A stretch of DNA of 10,741 bases from Hyphomonas sp. UBA5111 (GTDB lineage Bacteria; Pseudomonadota; Alphaproteobacteria; Caulobacterales; Hyphomonadaceae), in contig DHZF01000052.1 in NCBI GenBank assembly GCA_002414505.1, forward strand, positions 1 to 10,741, read 5' to 3'. Of this stretch, positions 5,203 to 10,741 are shown one piece after another. The translations under genes were made by a program, and so were the position numbers. Each line of letters opens with the position of its first letter. The first letter of the stretch is position 1. Below the pieces are notes generated by a model. The model had not been told where the DNA came from. It ran no database searches and was given only the letters and a program-made list of their open reading frames with translations.

Positions 5203-6111
5203 TTACGGCTGCGCGGGCCAGGGCTGCAGCGTCTCGCGCTTCATCTCCCGCCGTTCATCCGGGGTGTGGCTGTAATCATGCCCGAACGGCGCGCTTTCCC
5301 AGCTGCCATATACCGGATTGGGCAACGCGATCCATTCCCGGCCCCATTTGTCCTGATTGGCCTCATAGACGGCCTGCCGCTCCGCCGGGGAGCCTTTGTA
5401 GGAATCGGTGAAATCCCCGAGATTGTCGCCCAGCATCAGCAGGATGCGATAGTCCGCCGCCACCACGGCCCAGCGCGTCGACTTGGCAGACGTCCAGTCC
5501 GCCTGCTCGCCCTTGGTCAGTAGCGTGTCGACATTTCCGCCCATCGGAAAGCCGAGCGCCGCGAGGTTGCGCGCCGTGCCCGCTTCCACGCCCGCATCGC
5601 GATTGGTCACATAGAACACTTTCACGCCCCTGGCCGCCGCGGCCCGCGTGAAGTCTACCGCGCCCGGCACGGCTTTCGCCACGCCTGCGCGCGCCCATTC
5701 ATTCCAGCTGTCGGAATTATAATCCTCGCCCGCGAGAATCCCCGCCGCCGCATAGGGCGAATTGTCGAGCACGGTCTCATCGGCATCGAGAATGATGGCG
5801 GGCGGCAGATCCTGATAGGCCTCCCCCTGCAGGTCCGGCGCGGCGGTCCAGTCCGGATCGGCCAGCGCCTCGTCCAGCCGCATCGCGGCCAGCGCATAGA
5901 TGCCGTCCGTTGTTGCCTTGTATTCCACCGCCTGCTGCGCCCAGAGCGTCGCATTGAGCCGGTCATCCTGCGGCGTGACCGTTTCGACGATCACCTCGCG
6001 CTCGACCGTGACCTTGCGGACAGGCTCAGCGTCGCGGTCCACAATGATACAGGCCGACAGGGCCAGCGGCGCCAGCAGCGCGACAGCAAGATGTGAAAGT
6101 CTGTAGGTCAT
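5203..6111 (-). CDS. Class C acid phosphatase / 5'-nucleotidase, lipoprotein e(P4) family
   Basis: This 302-aa HAD-superfamily phosphatase is an outer-membrane or envelope lipoprotein. The signal peptide ends in the lipobox LSAC, with Cys21 as the lipid site. The DDDD signature is complete: ILDADE supplies nucleophile Asp109 and acid/base Asp111, and GDNLGDF supplies the Mg-binding Asp229 and Asp233. FYVTNRD (166-172) and Lys200 are the intermediate HAD motifs. The size matches Haemophilus lipoprotein e(P4), which dephosphorylates nucleoside monophosphates, including nicotinamide mononucleotide, outside the inner membrane. The start is supported by AGGAG (plus-strand CTCCT, 6118-6122) six bases upstream. 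It lies 58 bp after udk and 39 bp before the CAP gene on the same strand. Together with udk this suggests nucleotide scavenging (inference). Confidence 0.92.
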   Translation of the reverse strand: MTYRLSHLAVALLAPLALSACIIVDRDAEPVRKVTVEREVIVETVTPQDDRLNATLWAQQAVEYKATTDGIYALAAMRLDEALADPDWTAAPDLQGEAYQDLPPAIILDADETVLDNSPYAAAGILAGEDYNSDSWNEWARAGVAKAVPGAVDFTRAAAARGVKVFYVTNRDAGVEAGTARNLAALGFPMGGNVDTLLTKGEQADWTSAKSTRWAVVAADYRILLMLGDNLGDFTDSYKGSPAERQAVYEANQDKWGREWIALPNPVYGSWESAPFGHDYSHTPDERREMKRETLQPWPAQP

Positions 6112-6169
6112 GACCGTCTCCTGTTCAGATGAAGCCGGTCTATCAGACTCGGCCCGAACCGGGAACGTG

Positions 6170-6856
6170 TCAGATGGCGCCGCAATTCTGCAGGCGGGCC
6201 AGCACCGGCGCGATCATGCGCTCGATGGCTTCTTCGGTCGGGCGGACATTGCCATAGGCCGGCAGGCCCTCATCGGCGATCACGAGGTCGGCCTCGAATT
6301 TCGCCGGATAGGTCCATTGGTAATGCGCCGCGCGCACCGTACCGAGATATTGCTGCAGCACGCTTTCCAGCGAGCGGCCGCGCTCGGTCACGTCCCGGCG
6401 GATACGGCGCGCAAGGCGCAGATCGTCCGGCGTATCGACATAGACCGACAAATCGATCAGCGAGCGGATTTTCGGGAAAGACAGCGCATGGATGCCCTCC
6501 AGGATCAGGATCGGCGCGGAATTGATCTCGCGGGTCTTTTCGCTGCGGTCATGGCGTTCATAATCATAGATCGGCTGCTGGATCGTCTCGCCCGCCTTCA
6601 GCGCGCGCAGGTCCTTGACCAGCCGGTCGGCTTCCTTGGAGCGCGGTGCATCATAATTGATACCGCCGACCAGTGCCGTCCATTCTTCCTTGCTGGCCGG
6701 TTCGCCATAATGGCTCATCGGATAATAATAGGCGTCTTCGCCGAACAGGACGGCCTGGCCATCCTGCAAATGGTCCAGCAGCGCTTCGGCCAGAGTCGAC
6801 TTGCCCGAGCCTGAGCCACCGGACATTGCCACAAGGAAGGGTTTCTTTTTCGCCAT
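6170..6856 (-). CDS. udk: Uridine kinase
   Basis: Uridine kinase phosphorylates uridine and cytidine to UMP and CMP in pyrimidine salvage, in the cytosol. The 228-aa protein has the P-loop GGSGSGKST (residues 13-21), the acceptor-site segment FGEDAYYYP with Asp41, INYDAPRS (67-73), the nucleoside-binding QPIYDYERHDR (94-104), ILEGIHAL (118-125), and the arginine-rich lid RLARRIRRDVTERGRS (147-162) followed by VLQQYLGTVRAAHYQWTYP. This is the PRK/uridine kinase family (PF00485), and its length is normal. Other P-loop relatives (phosphoribulokinase, pantothenate kinase) fit less well because of the INYDAP and DYERHDR motifs. The ATG at 6856 gives the standard N-terminus, but no Shine-Dalgarno is visible in front of it. 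Its 90-bp upstream gap holds competing short repeats. Confidence 0.92.
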   Translation of the reverse strand: MAKKKPFLVAMSGGSGSGKSTLAEALLDHLQDGQAVLFGEDAYYYPMSHYGEPASKEEWTALVGGINYDAPRSKEADRLVKDLRALKAGETIQQPIYDYERHDRSEKTREINSAPILILEGIHALSFPKIRSLIDLSVYVDTPDDLRLARRIRRDVTERGRSLESVLQQYLGTVRAAHYQWTYPAKFEADLVIADEGLPAYGNVRPTEEAIERMIAPVLARLQNCGAI

Positions 6857-6872
6857 GATGCGGAGGGTCTAC

Positions 6873-6913
6873 CGGCAAACAGCTTGCCGCTTCAATGGAT
6901 TATTGCCGCAAGC
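6873..6913 (-). promoter_or_regulatory. Competing short repeats in the udk leader
   Basis: In the 90 bp before udk, GCGGCAA (minus strand) occurs twice, at 6903-6909 and 6884-6890, and its complement TTGCCG once, at 6873-6878. The arms 6873-6878 and 6884-6889 form a 6-bp hairpin with a 5-nt loop. Separately, 6882-6887 pairs with 6908-6913 around a 20-nt loop. The two folds share bases and exclude each other. No T-run follows, so this is not an obvious terminator; regulation is speculation. Confidence 0.25.
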
Positions 6914-6946
6914 CCCCGCCAGATGCAGTGATGCCGCCTCTACGGG

Positions 6947-7834
6947 CTAGGCGCTGGCCCGGTCCCTGGCGGCTTTCGTATCCTGCGCCGGAGGCAGGCC
7001 GAACAGGCGGCCATATTCCCGCGTGAACTGCGGCACGCTCTCATAGCCGACCGCATAGGCAACATGACTGGCAGAGCGGCCCTCGGCCCGCATCAGGCGG
7101 CGCGCCTCGATCAGGCGCAATTGTTTCTGGAACTGGAGGGGCGAGAGAGAGGTCACCGCGCGGAAATGCTGGTGGAAGGCAGATACGCTCATGCCGGCTG
7201 CCTCGGCCAGCTGCGCCACCGGAATGGTCTGCGCATAGTCGCGCCGCAGCACGGCCACCGCCCGTCCGATGCGCTGGACATGCCCGTCCGGCCAACCGAG
7301 CCGACGGATCGCATCGCCATGACGGCCCGACATCAGCCAGTAATGCATTTCCCGCACCAGCTGGGCCTGCAGCACCGGCAGGGAGTCCGGACGCTCCAGC
7401 AGGCGCACCAGCCGTTCGGCCGCATCGGCCACTTCCCGATCCGTCGGATCAACGCGCACCGGCGCCGCATCATTTGACGGCACGGGCCTGATTTCCCCGG
7501 CAAGATCGGCGATCAGCGCCGGGTCCAGATCAAGCGCCAGCGACACATAGGGCGTCGCAGGATTGGCGCGCGTGATCTGGCTCATCGTCGGCACGTCCGC
7601 CGTGATCAGCAGGGAATCGCCTTCGGCGAAATCGTAGACGTCGGTTCCCATCATCACACGCTTGCTGCCCTGCAGGACGAGGCAGACAACCGGCTGCAGG
7701 ATGGAGCGCTGCAATTCGCTGGGGTGCGTCGCCCTTATGATGACGAAACCGGGAATGGGCGTTTCCGCGATTCCGGCCGGGTCTGCATGGGTTTCGGCAT
7801 AGCGTAAGGCGGTCGTCAGGGTGGGGTCTGTCAT
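6947..7834 (-). CDS. AraC-family transcriptional regulator
   Basis: This 295-aa regulator has an N-terminal cupin-like sensor of the AraC_N type (residues about 15-170; typical stretches are PVVCLVLQGSKRV at 48-60 and DFAEGDSLLI at 68-77). The C-terminal AraC DNA-binding domain has two helix-turn-helix units: IPVAQLAEAAGMSVSAFHQHF (about 204-224), then SPLQFQKQLRLIEARRLM, and SASHVAYAVGYESVPQFTREYGRLFG (about 254-279). The start has AGGG at a 7-nt spacing (plus-strand CCCT, 7842-7845). It is divergent from the SDR at 7968, and this kind of pair usually means the regulator controls the neighbouring oxidoreductase and itself. It also heads the minus-strand block with udk 90 bp downstream, so partial readthrough is possible. 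The inducer is unknown. Confidence 0.9.
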   Translation of the reverse strand: MTDPTLTTALRYAETHADPAGIAETPIPGFVIIRATHPSELQRSILQPVVCLVLQGSKRVMMGTDVYDFAEGDSLLITADVPTMSQITRANPATPYVSLALDLDPALIADLAGEIRPVPSNDAAPVRVDPTDREVADAAERLVRLLERPDSLPVLQAQLVREMHYWLMSGRHGDAIRRLGWPDGHVQRIGRAVAVLRRDYAQTIPVAQLAEAAGMSVSAFHQHFRAVTSLSPLQFQKQLRLIEARRLMRAEGRSASHVAYAVGYESVPQFTREYGRLFGLPPAQDTKAARDRASA

Positions 7835-7967
7835 CGGAGCACCCTATCTCATTTCTTCAGGCTCCACACCTTCATTTGGAGGATCAGGCAAGGAATGGCG
7901 AGCTTCCGGCAACGCGCCTGCCCCCTTAGCGCCTAGATAAGCCGTCCCACCCAAGCAGGAGACTGAC
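7835..7967. promoter_or_regulatory. Divergent araC/SDR intergenic region with imperfect direct repeats
   Basis: Two similar blocks run in the same direction: TCATTT-CT-TCAGGC at 7849-7862 and TCATTT-GGAGGA-TCAGGC at 7872-7889. Their first halves start 23 bp apart. Direct half-sites about two helical turns apart are what AraC-type dimers usually bind. CCTAGATA at 7932-7939 matches the alphaproteobacterial -10 consensus GCTANAWC at six of eight positions and lies 28 bp before the SDR start; no good -35 is seen, which would suit an activator-dependent promoter. The SDR's SD is AGGAG at 7957-7961. Confidence 0.4.
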
Positions 7968-8723
7968 ATGTCCCACATCACCCTCATCACCGGCGGCAGC
8001 CGCGGCCTTGGCCGCAACACCGCGCTCAGCATTGCCCGTCGCGGCGGCGATGTCCTGTTCACCTATCGCAGCCGCGCCGACGAAGCCGAAGCCCTTGTCG
8101 CCGAGATCGAGGGCATGGGCCGCAAGGCCCGCGCCTTCCAGCTCGACACCAGCAAGATCGGTACTTTCCCGGCCTTTGCGGAGAGCGTGAAATCTGCCCT
8201 GCAGGAAACCTGGCAGCGCGACAGTTTCGACCATCTCGTCAACAATGCCGGGCACGGCACCAATGCCCCGATTGCCGAGTTCACGGAAGAACAGTTCGAC
8301 GCTCTGGTGAATGTCCACCTCAAGGGCGTGGTCTTCCTGACCCAGGCCCTGCTGCCCCTGATCGCCGATGGCGGGCGGATCGTGAACATCTCGTCCGGCC
8401 TGACCCGCATGGTATTTCCCGGCTATGGCATCTATGCCGCCGCCAAGGGCGCAGTCGAAGTGCTCACCCGCTACATGGCCAAGGAATTCGGCGCGCGCGG
8501 CATTGCGGTCAACACGGTTGCGCCGGGCGCCATCGAGACCGATTTCGGCGGCGGAGCCGTGCGCGACACGCCTGGCCTCAACCAGCAGATCGCGAACATG
8601 ACCGCGCTCGGCCGGGTCGGTGTGCCGGATGATATCGGCCCGATGATTGCGACCCTTCTGTCGCCGGACAATCGCTGGATCAACGCCCAGCGGATCGAAG
8701 TTTCCGGCGGTCAGGGTCTCTAG
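7968..8723 (+). CDS. Classical short-chain dehydrogenase/reductase
   Basis: This 251-aa classical SDR oxidoreductase has the cofactor loop TGGSRGLG (residues 8-15), NNAG (92-95), and the catalytic triad Ser143 in NISS, Tyr156 and Lys160 in YAAAK, followed by VNTVAPGAIETDF (181-193), where substrate loops begin. Arg12 in the glycine loop and Arg34 in YRSR favour NADPH over NADH. It resembles FabG/glucose-dehydrogenase-like SDRs, but there are no acyl carrier or fatty-acid genes next to it, so the substrate is open. AGGAG six bases upstream of the ATG (7957-7961) fixes the start. Divergence from the AraC regulator suggests induced expression. It ends in a bidirectional terminator shared with pnp. 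Confidence 0.92.
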   Translation: MSHITLITGGSRGLGRNTALSIARRGGDVLFTYRSRADEAEALVAEIEGMGRKARAFQLDTSKIGTFPAFAESVKSALQETWQRDSFDHLVNNAGHGTNAPIAEFTEEQFDALVNVHLKGVVFLTQALLPLIADGGRIVNISSGLTRMVFPGYGIYAAAKGAVEVLTRYMAKEFGARGIAVNTVAPGAIETDFGGGAVRDTPGLNQQIANMTALGRVGVPDDIGPMIATLLSPDNRWINAQRIEVSGGQGL

Positions 8724-8739
8724 ACTGCCCCCAAACGAA

Positions 8740-8765
8740 AAAGGCCGCCCCGTGGGGCGGCCTTT
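8740..8765. terminator. Bidirectional intrinsic terminator between SDR and pnp
   Basis: The arms AAAGGCCGCCCC (8740-8751) and GGGGCGGCCTTT (8754-8765) are perfectly complementary around a two-base centre, GT, so the innermost pair or two will open to form the loop. The plus strand continues with GATTTT (8766-8771). Read on the minus strand the stem runs into TTTTT-CG-TTT. It therefore serves the convergent SDR (stop at 8723) and pnp (stop at 8789) from both sides. Confidence 0.9.
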
Positions 8766-8788
8766 GATTTTGCAGAAGGGAGAAGAGC

Positions 8789-10741
8789 CTATTCCTCTTC
8801 GCCGCCTTCGCCACCGGCAAGTTCCTTGCCGGTTGTCTGGTCGACGACCTTCATGGACAGGCGCACCTTGCCGCGATCATCAAAGCCCATCAGCTTGACC
8901 CAGACGGTGTCGCCCTCTTTCACGAGGTCTTTCGGATGGTTCACGCGCTCGTTCGCCATTTGCGAGACGTGCACGAGGCCGTCCTTCGGACCGAAGAAGT
9001 TCACGAAGATGCCGAAATCTTTCAGGCCAACAACTTTGCCTTCGTAGATCTCGCCGATTTCCGGCTCTGCGACGATCTCCTTGATCATCTTCAGCGCCTT
9101 GTTGATGGACTCCTTGTCCAGCGCAGAGACCTGCACCGTGCCATCATCATCGATGTTCACCTTGGCGCCGGATTCTTCCACGATGCCGCGGATGACCTTG
9201 CCGCCAGACCCGATCACGTCACGGATCTTGTCGGTAGGCACCTTGATGATCTCCATCTGCGGTGCGTTCTCGGACAGGCTGTCGCGGGACGTGTCGAGGG
9301 CTTTCGCCATCTCGCCGAGGATGTGCATGCGCCCACCCTTGGCCTGCTCCAGAGCCGTATGCATGATCTCCTTGGTGATACCGGCGATCTTGATGTCCAT
9401 TTGCAGGGACGTCAGGCCTTTTTCGGTACCGGCCACTTTGAAGTCCATGTCGCCGAGGTGATCTTCGTCGCCGAGGATGTCGGAGAGAACCGCCACGCCG
9501 TCAGCTTCCTTGATCAGTCCCATTGCGATGCCGGACACCGGACGGGTCACCGGCACGCCGGCATCCATCATGGCCAGCGAGCAACCACAGACCGTTGCCA
9601 TCGAGGACGAGCCATTGGACTCGGTAATCTCGGAGACAAGGCGGATCGTGTACGGAAACTCTTCATGCGGTGGCAGGACAGCCTGCAGCGCGCGCCAGGC
9701 GAGCTTGCCGTGGCCGGTTTCGCGGCGGTTGGTACCGCCCATGCGACCGGTCTCGCCCACCGAGTAAGGCGGGAAGTTGTAGTGCAGCATGAATTTGGAC
9801 TTCGACGTGCCATCAAGGCCGTCGATGAACTGCTCGTCATCGCTGGTGCCCAGCGTGGCCACACAGATCGCCTGCGTTTCACCGCGGGTGAACAGCGACG
9901 AGCCATGCGTGCGCGGCAGGAAGCTGGCAATCGCTTCGATCGGGCGAACCTGATCGAGCGAACGGCCATCAATGCGCTTGCCGGTTTTCAGGATGTCGCC
10001 GCGAACAACGCTCGCTTCGGCTTCCTTGAAGGCAGCCTTGAAGACGTCGCCAGACATTTCGCCAGGCTCTTCCTCGGTGCCGACAAAGGCAGCCTTGGCC
10101 TTGTCGCGGGCTTCGCCGACAGCCGCCTGACGGTCCAGCTTCTCGGTGATCGAGTAGGCAGCCGACAAATCCTTGCCGACCAGGTTCTGGATTTTCTCCA
10201 GTTCGGCCGAATGGTCTTCTGCGTCGAAGTCGAATGGCTCTTTTGCGGCCTGCTCAGCCAGCTCGATGATCGCGTCGATCACAGGCTGGATGGCTTCGTG
10301 GCCCGCCATGACGGCGCCCAGCATGACATCTTCGGACAGCTCATAGGCTTCCGATTCCACCATCATCACGGCGTCGGCGGTACCGGCCATGACGAGGTCC
10401 AGTTCGGACTCTTCCAACTCTTCGATGGTCGGGTTGATGATGTACTCACCATCCTTGTAGCCGACGCGCGCTGCGCCGATCGGGCCCATGAACGGCGCGC
10501 CGGACAAGACGAGCGCCGCAGAGGCGCCGATCATGCCGAGCACGTCCGGATCGTTTTCGAGGTCATACGACATCGCGGTCAGCACGACCTGGACTTCGTT
10601 CTTGAAGCCCTTGACGAACAGCGGACGGATCGGGCGGTCGATCAGGCGGGACGTCAGCGTCTCTTTTTCGGTCGGGCGGCCTTCACGCTTGAAGAAGCCA
10701 CCGGGGATTTTACCCACGGCGTAGGTTTTCTCTTGGTAGTG
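8789..10741 (-). CDS. pnp: Polynucleotide phosphorylase PNPase (5' partial)
   Basis: PNPase is the phosphorolytic 3'-5' exoribonuclease of the degradosome; it can also add tails and acts on mRNA in the cytosol. The frame is open to the window edge; the first visible residues, [17 protein letters not shown], align near residue 60 of E. coli PNPase, so about 60 N-terminal residues are missing and 650 are visible. In order: the end of the first RNase PH domain ([10 protein letters not shown]), an alpha-helical linker, the second RNase PH domain from about visible residue 260 ([17 protein letters not shown], phosphate-site ESNGSSSMA, and [10 protein letters not shown] at 9440-9469 with the catalytic Asp residues), a KH domain from about 495 with GSGG, and an S1 domain from about 561. 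It ends in a short acidic EEE tail. The usual upstream partner rpsO would lie outside the window. Confidence 0.98.
   Translation of the reverse strand, partial: HYQEKTYAVGKIPGGFFKREGRPTEKETLTSRLIDRPIRPLFVKGFKNEVQVVLTAMSYDLENDPDVLGMIGASAALVLSGAPFMGPIGAARVGYKDGEYIINPTIEELEESELDLVMAGTADAVMMVESEAYELSEDVMLGAVMAGHEAIQPVIDAIIELAEQAAKEPFDFDAEDHSAELEKIQNLVGKDLSAAYSITEKLDRQAAVGEARDKAKAAFVGTEEEPGEMSGDVFKAAFKEAEASVVRGDILKTGKRIDGRSLDQVRPIEAIASFLPRTHGSSLFTRGETQAICVATLGTSDDEQFIDGLDGTSKSKFMLHYNFPPYSVGETGRMGGTNRRETGHGKLAWRALQAVLPPHEEFPYTIRLVSEITESNGSSSMATVCGCSLAMMDAGVPVTRPVSGIAMGLIKEADGVAVLSDILGDEDHLGDMDFKVAGTEKGLTSLQMDIKIAGITKEIMHTALEQAKGGRMHILGEMAKALDTSRDSLSENAPQMEIIKVPTDKIRDVIGSGGKVIRGIVEESGAKVNIDDDGTVQVSALDKESINKALKMIKEIVAEPEIGEIYEGKVVGLKDFGIFVNFFGPKDGLVHVSQMANERVNHPKDLVKEGDTVWVKLMGFDDRGKVRLSMKVVDQTTGKELAGGEGGEEE

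Noticed and set aside
6110..6814. 234-codon plus-strand frame opposite udk
   Set aside because: The udk frame has all uridine kinase motifs including the P-loop; the opposite frame is a mirror of high-GC codon use.
10717..10741. GTG at 10715-10717 as the pnp start
   Set aside because: The frame continues upstream with conserved PNPase residues (HYQEKTYA), so the gene runs off the window edge and the GTG is an internal Val codon.
1..10741. Mobile element, prophage, CRISPR array or tRNA
   Set aside because: No transposase or integrase motifs, no regular repeat-spacer arrays and no tRNA-like cloverleaf were seen; base composition looks even across the genes.

Overview
The window is high-GC, densely packed chromosomal DNA from an alphaproteobacterium. 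This rests on the fabA/fabI sequence style, a TTGACGG-type -35 box and weak -10 elements. The family Hyphomonadaceae is a guess from overall feel, not something I can prove here. I see no insertion sequence, CRISPR array, tRNA or rRNA. Both ends cut through a gene: fabA on the left, missing about 8 N-terminal codons, and pnp on the right, missing about 60 N-terminal codons.

Left part (1-2443): fabA (+) and fabI (+) of type II fatty acid synthesis are separated by a secreted or lipid-anchored LpqC/PHB-depolymerase-like esterase on the minus strand. The esterase meets fabA tail to tail through a shared CTAG. The esterase and fabI are divergent, and the 153 bp between them hold a probable fabI promoter and a palindrome that looks like an operator. 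A long hairpin follows fabI.

Middle (2444-4330): a structured 5' region with a possible 9-codon leader ORF precedes an 85-aa protein of the YjhX/TopAI (UPF0386) family. In E. coli this family is a topoisomerase I inhibitor toxin. No YjhQ-type acetyltransferase partner lies next to it. A 16-bp inverted repeat then covers the ribosome binding site of an atypical SDR. That gene is followed by a flavin nitroreductase-fold protein which, by active-site lid residues, looks like an iodotyrosine (halotyrosine) deiodinase homologue.

Minus-strand block (4327-7834): in transcription order, an AraC-type regulator, uridine kinase (udk), a class C acid phosphatase/5'-nucleotidase lipoprotein (e(P4) family) and a secreted CAP/SCP-domain protein. 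Nucleotidase plus uridine kinase suggests uptake and salvage: envelope nucleotides are dephosphorylated and uridine/cytidine is rephosphorylated inside. The AraC gene more likely controls the divergent classical SDR at 7968-8723, because they share a 133-bp intergenic region with imperfect direct repeats.

Right end (8724-10741): a bidirectional terminator separates the SDR from convergent pnp (polynucleotide phosphorylase). The items most worth follow-up are the topAI-like leader, the RBS-covering inverted repeat at 2882-2939 and the IYD-like flavoprotein. None of them amounts to a demonstrated new system from sequence alone.
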